Assembly (NCBI GenBank): GCA_034508935.3
Contig: CM067444.1
Location: 34,235,193 to 34,299,192, forward strand
DNA: 64,000 nt
Origin: Berghia stephanieae
Taxonomy: Eukaryota > Mollusca > Gastropoda > Nudibranchia > Aeolidiidae
Reading direction: 5' to 3'
A model generated the notes under the pieces. It did not search any database and was not told the DNA's origin. It saw only the letters and a program-made list of their open reading frames with translations. This document shows, one piece after another, positions 1 to 23,957 of the stretch; the stretch's first letter is position 1, and each line of letters opens with the position of its first letter. Made by a program: the position numbers and the translations under genes.

Positions 1-146
1 AGCTGTTTATGACAATTTATGATGATATATCATAATTCACAATTATACATACTGTACAGAAAACGATTCATGACAATTACAAACCCGCATAAATATTTCT
101 AATTTTGTTCATTTTTTTCAAATAATATCTTCTACATTCAGAATTG

Positions 147-14081
<13,935 letters not shown>

Positions 14082-14424
14082 CTGTAACAATATGTATGAA
14101 AGAATGGATAGGAACACTTTAAAACAAAACATGGTATTTTAAAAATATAATTACATAAAATCTCACAAGAAAATCTCATCCCTCTTCGTGATTTTAATTG
14201 CTGGATAATGTCTCTGGAAAAAAATATGACTCACAAATGTCTATTTTACTCATAAAATGTTGCTTGTTATGAAATTCCTCAAACTGATAATAATGTACTC
14301 TCTACATTGTTTTTGTATTGATGTAATTTAAAGCGCCAAAGGCCTCATTGCTGAGGAAACCGTGCGCTCTAAAAGAGTCTATTATTATTAGAGCAAAGCG
14401 GAATTTTTAAGTTTGATTACGACG

Positions 14425-14752
14425 ACGTGTACTTATTTGCAGGTCTGATAACCCAAATTGTTATGGGTACATTACTAAGTTCACATTATTTGCAGGCCTG
14501 ATAACCGAACGCAATTATGGGCTTGTTTTAACATTGTTGTAATGGATAATATTTTGTGTCGTTTGAGAGTATTTTCATTACAACAATGAGCCTATAACAT
14601 TTTGGGTTATCAGACCTACAAATAAGTACACGTCGGCTCATTGTTATTATGAGAACATTCTCAAACCAACGCAAAATATTGTCCATTCCAACAATATTAA
14701 AATGAGCCCATAAATCGGTTATCAGACCTGCAAATATGTTCACGTCGCTCTC
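14425..14752. mobile_element. Nested pair of palindromic MITE P copies
   Basis: The inner copy (about 14475-14632) has both ends (TTTGCAGGCCTGATAACC; GGTTATCAGACCTACAAATA). It interrupts an outer copy whose left part is 14425-14470 (TTTGCAGGTCTGATAACCC) and right part 14633-14752 (CCATTCCAACAATATT, then CGGTTATCAGACCTGCAAAT). This shows the family inserting into itself. Confidence 0.8.
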
Positions 14753-14871
14753 AACTGACGCAAATATTGTTAATAATAATGTTAGAAAAATCCATAGAAT
14801 TACGTTCGGTTATAAGACCTGGAAATTTGCTTACTTATCCGAACCAGCGACTTCTTCTTCTTCTTCCAGTG

Positions 14872-15700
14872 TCATCTCATGGGTTGAGGTCGACTTGAAA
14901 TGACACGCCAATCTTCCCTGTTGACAGCTTGCTGACTGCATTCGGCTGCCGACAATCCTGTCCATGTCCTCACATCATCTATCCAAGTTCTTGCTGGCCT
15001 GCCTCTTCCTCTTTTCCCCTCAACTCTACCCTCAAGAATGTCCTTGTTGACAGTTTGATGGCGTCTTAGGTGTCCAAAATACTTAAGTTTTCTTGTTTTT
15101 ATTACTTTCATTAGGGTCGGTCTGATATCAAGGATGTCACAGACTTCTTGATTTGTTTTTTCTTTCCAACTGATTTTTCCAAGGCGACGGAAAGTCCACA
15201 TTTCAAAGGCCTCAATTCTTTTCTCTATTTGTTTGTTCAAGGTCCATGTTTCTGAGCCGTAGAGAAGTGTTGAGTGGACATAACATTTGAATATTCTTAT
15301 TCTCGTTTTCATCTGCGTTTGTTGCGAAGTTAAAATGTTATTCAGTTGACTGAACCTCGACTTAGCTATAGCAATCCTGTTTTTCACCTCCAGCTCATTC
15401 TTTCCGTTGTTGGTCATTGTCTGTCCAAGATATTTAAAAGAATCTACTTGTTCGATGTTTTGATTATTAATTTGGACTTTTGCGCTTTTTTCAGGCTTCT
15501 TTGACATGACCATTACCTTCGTCTTTTGAACATTCATCTCTAGACCCTTTGCTGTACTGTTCAGGTTTACTTGATTTGCAAGGATCTGTAGATTTGTCTC
15601 GTTCGATGCCAACAATACTGTATCATCTGCATATCTCAGATTATTTATCCTCCTACCTCCAATAACAATACCTGCGACTACATTAACTCTAACCATTCGG
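14872..15700 (-). mobile_element. RTE-like LINE, C-terminal half of reverse transcriptase
   Basis: A 274-codon frame, open apart from its truncated N-terminal end: RINNLRYADDTVLLA (RT catalytic box with YADD), [62 protein letters not shown]. This order is that of RTE-type reverse transcriptases without apurinic endonuclease or upstream fingers. The strand ends in short GAA repeats (14856-14867), consistent with a LINE tail. A relatively young, 5'-truncated insertion. Confidence 0.88.
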
Positions 15701-15714
15701 TCGGATTAATCCAT

Positions 15715-15733
15715 CTATAGTAGTAGTAGTAGT

Positions 15734-15769
<36 letters not shown>

Positions 15770-15781
15770 ATAGTAGTAGTA

Positions 15782-15850
<69 letters not shown>

Positions 15851-15891
15851 AGTAGTAGTAGTTGTAGTAGTAATGTAGTAGTAGTAGTAGA

Positions 15892-15926
<35 letters not shown>

Positions 15927-15963
15927 TAGTAGTATAGTAGTAGTATAGTAGTAGTGTATAGTA

Positions 15964-16001
<38 letters not shown>

Positions 16002-16002
16002 T

Positions 16003-16075
<73 letters not shown>

Positions 16076-16078
16076 CCT
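15715..16078. repeat. (TAG)n triplet array
   Basis: About 360 bp of TAG triplets with phase slips, lying between the RTE-like fragment and the jockey-like LINE pieces. Confidence 0.97.
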
Positions 16079-16084
16079 CCAAAT

Positions 16085-17130
16085 TTATTTCGTCAACCCA
16101 GCTTCTGAAGTCTTCCTCCGTCCTAAGGACGGTTTCGTTTCGTAGCCACCTTCAAGTTTAGTGACTGGACAGTGGAGGACGATGTGATCGCTGGTCTCTG
16201 GGACTGCCTGACATTTCTGGCAGGTATCACTGTTTCCAAGTTTCCATCTGCACATATTTGATGCAGTTCTGCCATGTCCAGTTAAGAGGCGATTTGAGGA
16301 GATCCAGTATTTCCTGGCGTCATTGAATGCAGGCACTCTTTTGGTTTGGTCTTTAATGATGTTTCCTCCTCTTGGTATTTCCCCGTTCCACAATTCTCTC
16401 CAGTTTTCCTCCACACAGAATTCTGCCATTTTTGTTAGGTGGAAAGGTCTTCTCGATTTGAGTCTTGTTGTTGAAGGTGCCCCTTTATTATTGATTTTAT
16501 GGGAATGTTGTCTGTGGCTTCGTCAATTCTTGCATGCATCCTTTGATTAGCGTCTTGTTGTCTAAGACTTGGTGGTGCAATGCCGCTCAGTGGAGTTGAC
16601 TTGAGACATCCTGTTATAATTCTCATTGATTCTCTTAATCGGATGTCAATGAGGTTTACATGTGGGCTCCTCCTCCAAACAGGGGCACAGTATTCTCCCA
16701 CACTATAGCACAGTGCCAAAGCAGACGTTCTCAGTACCTGTGGTGAGGCTCCCCAGGTGGTACTTGCGAGTTTTCTCACCAGGCTGTTTCTTTTTGCGAT
16801 TTTATTTGCGGTTCCCTCAATGTGTTGCGATGGTTTAGTTGTCTGTCCAATGTAATGCCAAGGTATTTAGGATTGGGGTCTGGGGGTAGTACTGAGTTAC
16901 CGGCTGTGATCTTCAGTTCTTTTGTTGCCTCTGGATTATTCAAGTTGAAGTTTGTGGATACTGATTTGGTGGTATTCATTTTTAGATACCACCTATCAAA
17001 ATAATGTTTCAGGCGGGTGGTGTCTTTGGTTAGAACTTCTCCAATCTCTTTCCAGTTTTCCGATTGATAGGCTAAGGCCCAGTCATCAGCGTATCCAAGT
17101 TTGAGTGCTTCGCAGTTTGGCATGTAGGAG

Positions 17131-17177
<47 letters not shown>

Positions 17178-17182
17178 TAATG

Positions 17183-17254
<72 letters not shown>

Positions 17255-17297
17255 TAGCCATAATAATAATAATATAGCCATAATAATAATAATAATG

Positions 17298-17369
<72 letters not shown>

Positions 17370-17377
17370 TAATAATA

Positions 17378-17473
<96 letters not shown>

Positions 17474-18316
17474 CTTTATTGCATCCGAAAAGGAAATATT
17501 ATATAAACATTGATATAAACATTGAAGAAAGTTGGTGCTAAAATTGAACCTTGTGGTACCCCATTTTTAATTTTGCGTGCTTTGCTTTTGTTTTCTCCCA
17601 ATATGACATGGAATTGTCTTGTGTCATTCATGGTAGACAGCAGCTTGAGCGTCTTTACGTGGAATCATTTTGGAGAGCTTCAACATCAGTCCGCCTGTCC
17701 AAACAGTGTCGTAAGCTACAGATAAGTCTATTAGGACCGCACCAGTCTTCTTTTTGTTCTCAAAGCCTGCTTCAATGTATGAGGTCAGTGCAAGGACCTG
17801 TTCGCTTGTGCTTTGTGGTCTAAAGCCCGCTTGTTCTGGTGGTATGTAGGGATTTACATATGGGGTGATTCGATCTAGTACGATTCTTTCCAGGAGCTTG
17901 TATAAGCAACAAAGTAGAGATATTGGTCTATAGCTGAATGGTTCAGTCATTGGTTTGCCTGGTTTTAACTCACTCAATCCTATAGATTTTTGCTACTTTT
18001 CAAAATTGGAAAAAAAATGTATTAAAAATGAGCATGTGCATAGATAGTTTTATTCAACTACCATTAACATGTAAAAATGAAAAACATTAGCTTTGTTTCT
18101 ACTCCTATAATTTGTCTCAGAAAAATGTAATAAATAGGCATGGGGTAAAAGTAACCCCGGGTATACTACGGATATAGTCGGTGTTAGGGTTGAGTGAGTT
18201 AATATGGCGATTACTTTGGCATGTTTCCAAATTTGTGGGTATGTGCCCTTTTCCATGATGTCTGTCATAGTATTTGTCAGCCAGTCTATTGTTTCTGGCC
18301 CAACGTTAGTAATCAT
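16085..18316 (-). mobile_element. Jockey-like LINE reverse transcriptase, broken and split by a triplet array
   Basis: Minus-strand order: WKHAKVIAILT (18.2 kb), SYRPISLLCCLYKLLERIV and PPEQAGFRPQSTSEQVL with LIDLSVAYDTVW (17.6-18.0 kb), YADDWALAYQSENWKEIGEV and KYLGITLDRQL (16.8-17.1 kb), SALALCYSVGEYCAPVW (16.5-16.8 kb), LLTGHGRTASNMCRW with TCQKCQAVPETSDHIVLHCP (16.1-16.4 kb). The final Cys/His cluster and the RT order are those of the jockey/I-like group. A 340-bp TAA array interrupts the frame at 17130-17470, and several frame breaks are present. Confidence 0.82.
17128..17472. repeat. (TAA)n array inside the jockey-like LINE
   Basis: About 340 bp of TAA triplets with a few TAG and TGA variants, placed between the YADD part and the upstream RT part. 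Confidence 0.97.
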
Positions 18317-18675
18317 GTCGGGTATATTCTATCAATTCCAGCAGCTTTGCCGGTTTTTTTTTAAATTTTATTTATAGCTCCTTTCATTTCATTCATCGTT
18401 ATTGGGACACTTAGAAACATGCTATGGTCAGGTAAAGTTTTCATCCATCAATGAAAAAGAAACACTGAATAAAATTTGCCTGAAATGAAATTAAATGATA
18501 GCACTTCACTGATCAGAAACAAACCTGGGCGTTCCGTATTCAAGACAGGCGTGTTGTTTCACCACCAAGTGGGTTGTTCCATCAATGAGCATATCCCAAT
18601 TGTCTACAGACTAGTTGTACAATATACTTCGTTCGTGACTTTTGTCCGACACGCTGACTTAAGGACATCAGATAT

Positions 18676-18709
18676 GCTGAAAAACACACACACACATACA
18701 CATAAAGAA

Positions 18710-18778
<69 letters not shown>
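18676..18778. repeat. (CA)n(GA)n microsatellite
   Basis: Short CA run followed by about 60 bp of GA. Confidence 0.95.
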
Positions 18779-18781
<3 letters not shown>

Positions 18782-18824
18782 AACCAATCGTTTGATGAAA
18801 TCCTGCCCTCACTCAACTTGAGCT

Positions 18825-19085
18825 TTCATATGGCACAATATTCACCCAATGTGCTCAAAGAGCTTTACACGAGGTCCAAAGCCAACAGTAACACTTAACA
18901 TCTAGACAACAAATAACAAGTCACTCCATATTACAATTTTCTTTTCCGACATAGTCAATGCTGTTGCCGGCCTGGCACTCATTTTACACCCGAGTACGGT
19001 GAGAGAATGTGCCTTTTCCGAGGACTCTACTACACGCCAGTCACACAGGGTCTCGAATAATGGACCTACGGGTTCAAAAGACCAC
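18825..19085 (-). mobile_element. SINE family B, minus orientation
   Basis: Plus-strand reading shows the complement of the B tail (AGAGCTTTACACGAGGTCC, GCCAACAGTAACACTTAACA) and of the head (ACGGGTTCAAAAGACCACA), with a diverged B-box. Confidence 0.75.
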
Positions 19086-19246
19086 AAAGCCTCAGTTCAA
19101 GTGTAATTCCAGATAGTGTAACGAAAAATGTTATGGAGTAAATTTGGCTTATAATTTTAACAATAAACAAAAACAAAGTCCCATTTTTTGTGTCTATAAA
19201 TTCTATTTTGAGCCTCAACATCACCCGACGTGTTATCGTTTTCATT

Positions 19247-19346
19247 GTCAATAGGGAAGAGAAGTCGTGACGTCACACCTTCTACTCTTCCGGTTCAAAA
19301 ATCCTTTGGACATGTTTATGTAACCAGTCTTTCTGAGGACTAATAC
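19247..19346. mobile_element. Left end of TIR element H
   Basis: TCAATAGGGAAGAGAAGTCG, GACGTCACACC and TAACCAGTCTTTCTGAGGAC match the left third of the fuller element at 35435-35796. The rest is missing, replaced by the CR1 3' end. Confidence 0.6.
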
Positions 19347-19373
19347 TATGTTGATAACAACAAAGATTGAAGT

Positions 19374-19650
19374 GCGTATGTTTGATTTTGTTTTTAAGGG
19401 TTTTACGGCGCTTGCAACACATTAAGGTCATAACAGTAACAGCGCCAGTAAAAAGGAAGAAAATGGGATAGTAAAAAGTTATAGAATTACAATTAAAGCA
19501 CCCAAGAAAAGGTAAGACAACGGGGAATTTGTTCAAATAGGAAACAGATGTAGATTCTAAGAGCATACTATCGAAGTATTTAGTTTTAGATCACCTAAAA
19601 GTCTCATCCAGACACAAGCACAGGTCCCAACTTTGAGGGATACACTCAAA
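19374..19650 (-). mobile_element. CR1 LINE 3' end (5'-truncated copy)
   Basis: The complement matches the 3' untranslated tail of the CR1 at 53830-58024 almost word for word: GGACCTGTGCTTGTGTCTGG, TTTCTTGGGTGCTTTAATTG, TGTGTTGCAAG, GTAAAACCCTTAAAAAC. The two are therefore one family, and this is a dead-on-arrival insertion. Confidence 0.88.
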
Positions 19651-19684
19651 TGTTTACAAATCATATATATGTAAACAAAACAAT

Positions 19685-19910
19685 ACAGTGCACAACAGAG
19701 AGATGATTTACAAGACAAAAAATATCATCTCCCAAAAACTCGAACTATACATCTGACTGTTTCCCTCCCGGCTAGGGTAAACAGCCATGGCCTAGACAAA
19801 ACCCAAGTAAGCTCATTTCAAGACAAAGACAAAGCATGTTGGAAAACAGATATAGGAGGATAGAAGACACAGTAAGAGCCTCCTTGCCCACTATGGGAGG
19901 TAAGGAAGCC
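19685..19910 (-). mobile_element. Dispersed 3'-end-like repeat R, minus copy
   Basis: The complement aligns to 44895-45140: CTCCCATAGTGGGCA, ACTGTGTCTTCTATCC, GGGAGGGAAACAGTC, TTGGGAGATGATATTTTT, TGTAAATCATCTCTCTGTT. Class unknown, possibly a LINE 3' end. It abuts SINE D. Confidence 0.75.
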
Positions 19911-20345
19911 CACCAGAATGAAGTGCGTAGAAAAGTGCCAGAAGACAATTGAGAAAACAACTTTGCGACGATGGGGGCTCAAATCCACGACCTTACTGGT
20001 ACGACAACTCCATCTGGCCGGGGAGAGGGTTGCGCTAGTGTCAGAGCTATCTACCACTCAAAAAAAAAAGTGGTATCAAACTCTGTGTCTATCTTGAACC
20101 GCTCTCACGACTTCTTGAGATCATGGGTTCAACACACAAACGCCGAGAAGTCTGTAGCCAGCAGTTAAGCTGAATAGCCGCATTCTCAATATTAACATAT
20201 AACATAGAGACGATTGAGACATTGAGTAAGCTCCGATATTTGAGGTGAATATTAATTCAGAAAAGTATGTGGAGCAGGCACTTATGTTGATAACAACAAA
20301 GAATGAAGTGAGTAGAAAAGTACCAGAAGACAATAGAGAATTTTT
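19910..20345 (-). mobile_element. Composite SINE family D, single unit
   Basis: Terminal module (GAAGTGCGTAGAAAAGTGCC, GACAATTGAGAA) at both ends as a direct repeat, with a minus-strand tRNA-like module and CCAGCAGTTAAGCTGAATAG, ACGATTGAGACATTGAGTA and TGGAGCAGGCACTTATGTTG between them. It is the same architecture as each arm of the inverted dimer at 36429-37314 but clearly older. Confidence 0.82.
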
Positions 20346-20351
20346 TAAAAC

Positions 20352-20600
20352 TCACGAAAGGTCCAGGGTTCGAATTTCGAGTTCTGAGCGGCGCATAGAT
20401 GAGTCTTTTGGAATAGGCTCGTAGCTCACATTCTCTCACTGTTCCCAGCGCTGTCTATGTCGGCTGGGAGGAATGCAATATCGCCTAACAGGCGCCATGT
20501 CTCCTCCTACAATGTTACGTGTTGCTATTGAAAACGGACCCCTTGTAAAGCTTTTGAGCCCCTTAAACGGACTTTGCGTTATATAAATACTCAATTTCTG
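20352..20600 (+). mobile_element. SINE family B
   Basis: Contains CAGGGTTCGAATTTCGAG (B-box), CGCCTAACAGGCGCCATG and TTGTAAAGCTTTTGAGC. The 5' head is shortened where it meets SINE D. Confidence 0.75.
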
Positions 20601-20796
20601 TTTGTTTGTTTTTTGTTTTGTTTTGTTGGGTGGGGGGGGGGGGCGTCATTTCAGGAATTTTAATCAAATATAACTCAAGAAAAACAAAACAAAAAAAAAC
20701 AAAAAAAAAAAAAAACCAGAGATATAGACTTCATATTTTTGTCAGCAAAATCAATGTTGAGCATCTAAATCATCCCCCGACAGGAATCAAGAAATT

Positions 20797-21020
20797 TTAG
20801 TTGGTAGAGAACTCGCTTCACACGCCAAGGGACCAAGATCAATCCCGGTGCGGTCGAGATTTTTTTCTGGACCCCCCCCCCCCCTCCACCCCGTCCACAC
20901 ATCAGTGATTGGGTACTTGGGTCTATTAGACCTGGCGGAAAGTAGAAAGGATAGCAAGCATTAATTAATGTCCGTTTCACGCTGTAGAAGCCGGGTTAAA
21001 CTCCAGCTACATGGGACTAC
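20797..21020 (+). mobile_element. SINE family A
   Basis: TTAGTTGGTAGAGAACTCGC and GATCAATCCCGG (B-box), a C-run near 20872, then GATTGGGTACTTGGGTC and AGAAAGGATAGCAAGC and the tail GTTAAACTCCAGCTACATGG. Confidence 0.82.
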
Positions 21021-21284
21021 TTAAAAATCGCTACGACATAATACAACGTTCTGAGGAGCGTGACAGAATTCAGCAACTTGTACAAGGCTAGGTGACCCTG
21101 ATCCAAGGTAAAGGTGAATTAAAAGATGACATTGTCTTAGTGTCTATTCCTATCCATGAAATATTATCCTTAAGTGTCGAATTTGTTCCGGTCTCTATGT
21201 GTAGTGAATTGTAAGCTGCTAGAAATAATACTTTAAAACAAGGATGTGCTGTAAACCAGGGTGACTTTGCATACTTTTGAGGTC

Positions 21285-21672
21285 AACCCATTATCCACCC
21301 ATCCATCTATTCATCCATCCATCCACCTATCCGCCCAACCATATGTACATACATACCCACATACACCCATCCATATATACCTACATATATCCATCCACCC
21401 ATCCTTCCATTCTTCCTCCCTTCATTCCTTAACTATCTACCTACTACCTACCTACATACAATCATACATACATACATACAGACAAATCAAAATTGTTTAT
21501 TTCAGGAAATATTCATGTTAATGTAACAAGGGTAACATATTCATTGACATAATACCATTTCCTAAAATAGCCTATACATACATGCATACCTACATACATA
21601 CATATATACATACATACATACATACATACATACATACATACATACATACATACATACATACTACATACATAA
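21285..21672. repeat. CATC/CATA tetranucleotide tracts flanking a shared 80-bp segment
   Basis: CATC-type repeats (21290-21480), then a non-repetitive segment at 21486-21570 (AAATTGTTTATTTCAGGAAA, TAACAAGGGTAACATATTC) also found at 39250-39340, then pure CATA repeats. This fits a LINE or SINE end extended by tetranucleotide expansion. Confidence 0.8.
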
Positions 21673-21796
21673 TGAGAAAAATAGGGTATGGAGAAGTGCC
21701 AGGCGGAGGGTGCCGTGTCAAATGGATCCTGAATTTGGCACTAACCCGTGACTTTTTATTCTGTTTTCATCTGGCACTTCTCCCTATTTTTCTCAT
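21672..21796. mobile_element. Short inverted-repeat element
   Basis: ATGAGAAAAATAGGG...AGAAGTGCCAG at the left pairs with CTGGCACTTCTCCC...TTTTTCTCAT at the right, about 125 bp overall, noncoding. The flanking AAGTGCCCGCTCCACAC resembles the complement of a SINE D phrase. Confidence 0.7.
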
Positions 21797-22274
21797 CCTG
21801 ATCGATCCAAGTGCCCGCTCCACACTTTTTCTGATTTATCTATATATACATACATACATACATTCACACACAAACATAGATAACTCCTGTTGTGTTCCAT
21901 AAGGCACTTTATTTCATGGCGTCTACAACATTATTGGTTAAATTTTGGTTACATTTACAGTATCAAAAAATGGAAAACAGTCTCAAAGAATGGATTGATG
22001 TCATGGCGGAATTATTCCATCAAATAACGTTGTAAATTATATCTTACATTATCTCTCATTCTCTATCTACATTACCTATATCGGTCGGTCGTGCTATATG
22101 AAAATAGTACTAAGTACATTATGAGGCATTGTCACATTGTATGTGTCAAAATCTAAAAAGTGTGTCAGAAACAGTGCCAGGTAAAATTGTAAGAAAATTG
22201 CAAGATAAAATCATCCTCAAAATTAATCTGACTGTATCAATCAAACCTTAGACCTCCTGATTTTAAAACAAAAC

Positions 22275-22592
22275 AAACTTGAGCTTTCATCATATAGCAC
22301 AATATCCACTAAACATGCTCATATTCATTTACAAGGTGTCCATAGCAGACAGCAACACTTAACATGTAGGACGAGAAGTGACGCCTGTTAGGCGATATAA
22401 CAGTTTTTATCCGACAAAGATAATGCTGTTAATGATCAGGTATTCATTTTACACCGGAGTACAGTGAGAGAATGCGAGTAAAGAGCCTTTTCCGAAGATT
22501 CAACTAAGCGACACTCAAAGCGGGACACAAACCCTGGATCTTCCAATCTGAAGACAAATGTCATACCACTAGACCACATAGCCGACCAACAA
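22275..22592 (-). mobile_element. SINE family B, minus orientation
   Basis: AACTTGAGCTTTCATC, GACGCCTGTTAGGCGATA, and on the right the complement of the tRNA-like head (TACCACTAGACCACATAGCC) with AACCCTGGATCTTCC. Nearly full length. Confidence 0.85.
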
Positions 22593-22599
22593 TCAGGAT

Positions 22600-22680
22600 A
22601 TCTAAGGTTCGTCCCCCAGTCGAAGCAGGCTGAATGTTTTCTTGTATTTTACTGACTGTTTTGTCTGGCCCAGTTTCATA
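22600..22680 (+). mobile_element. SINE family K tail
   Basis: AGGTTCGTCCCCCAGTCG, GCAGGCTGAATG and CTGTTTTGTCTGGCCC parallel the 3' half of the copy at 13035-13200. Confidence 0.5.
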
Positions 22681-23094
22681 CAAACCTTTTCAGATTTTTA
22701 TCTTACACCAGCTCTCTAATTTGCCGCCTGTTCTACGCATTATCATTACGGTATGTTCAGTCTGCGTAACGATTGCGTAGAAATATCGTATTGTGGAGAA
22801 TCTTGCTTTAATTATTATACTATTATATCCATTTCGGATCCAAAGTGACACTACTGTGGCGTTTACCCCAAAGACCACTGAGGAGAAATTAACAAATACT
22901 GGAAAGAGCAAGAAATACTATATGACTACAGACAAAAAATAAAAACTGGCCGTATGAAGATCTGTCCTGATAAAGAACAACTGGAGTTCATTGAAGAGGA
23001 TCTATAAGAACCTGTGCTGGAAATCATCGCTCGATATCGCTAAGTAAGAATGAGGTTACTAAAAACTAGAGGTGTCTAAATGAGCCAATAAGAT

Positions 23095-23257
23095 TGAGAG
23101 AAAGATAAAGTGAGTAAATGTGACATTTTGGCCTTTGGCCTTTTTCACATATTTCGTGTTTACTTGAAAAAGGCCAAAGGCCAAAACGTCGTTTGTTTTG
23201 TGTTGGTCCCTTATGCCTTATATATGAGTCACATTTACTCACTTTATCTTTCTCTCA
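23095..23257. mobile_element. Fold-back MITE with nested hairpin
   Basis: TGAGAGAAAGATAAAGTGAG...AAATGTGAC on the left and its exact complement on the right (GTCACATTT...CTTTATCTTTCTCTCA), about 29-bp terminal arms. Inside, TTTTGGCCTTTGGCC and GGCCAAAGGCCAAAA form a second hairpin. About 163 bp, no coding capacity. Confidence 0.85.
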
Positions 23258-23661
23258 AAGAGGTTACTCGAATTTCATGGAATATCCAAACACCCAACTT
23301 TTAAAAAGCTTCACGGTGAGAGAAAAAGAAATGCAGGTTTCACATGCAGTGAACCTGAGACCAAAGAGTAGCAAGGGCAGTAGGTTATAGTTATAAGCTG
23401 GAGCAAAATTCGAAGAGCAGCTCAGAATAGAATGTGAAGGAAAAAGAAGTGTTGTTGGTGTGGTGGTATGTGCATCAAACGATCTGACTGAAATACATAA
23501 GAATAGCAAGCAAGGCTGGGAATTGTTGTCTTTATAAGTAGAAAAAGATTCAAGTCTAGTATCTCAAAGATAGAATGCTTATATTATATATTATGTATAA
23601 ATCAGTTTGAATGTTATGTGGTACCATTCAGGCAATCAACGAGTGCAGAAAAAAAGCTAAA

Positions 23662-23663
23662 TG

Positions 23664-23737
<74 letters not shown>

Positions 23738-23740
23738 GTT
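23662..23740. repeat. (TAA)n array
   Basis: About 75 bp of TAA triplets shortly downstream of the CCDC62 stop codon. Confidence 0.95.
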
Positions 23741-23957
23741 CAAAAACTTTCAGAAAATCAATTCATACAAAATATTTTCCCTCCCTATTATATGGACATA
23801 ATTCTTGTAACAAGGGATGATTTATGAGGCAGCACCAATGAGCAACTGTTCAGTATTTCTTGCATAAATATAAATACACACACATATACACTCATGAACT
23901 CACGCACACCACACACACACACAGACACACATACATTCACACATACACATAATTTCA

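Noticed and set aside
22690-22911. First SLC13 exon (hydrophobic frame MLFPVFVNFSSVVFGVNATV)
   Set aside because: It is hydrophobic but does not match the expected first-helix sequence, has no donor of the needed phase, and is 8.6 kb away behind many repeats.
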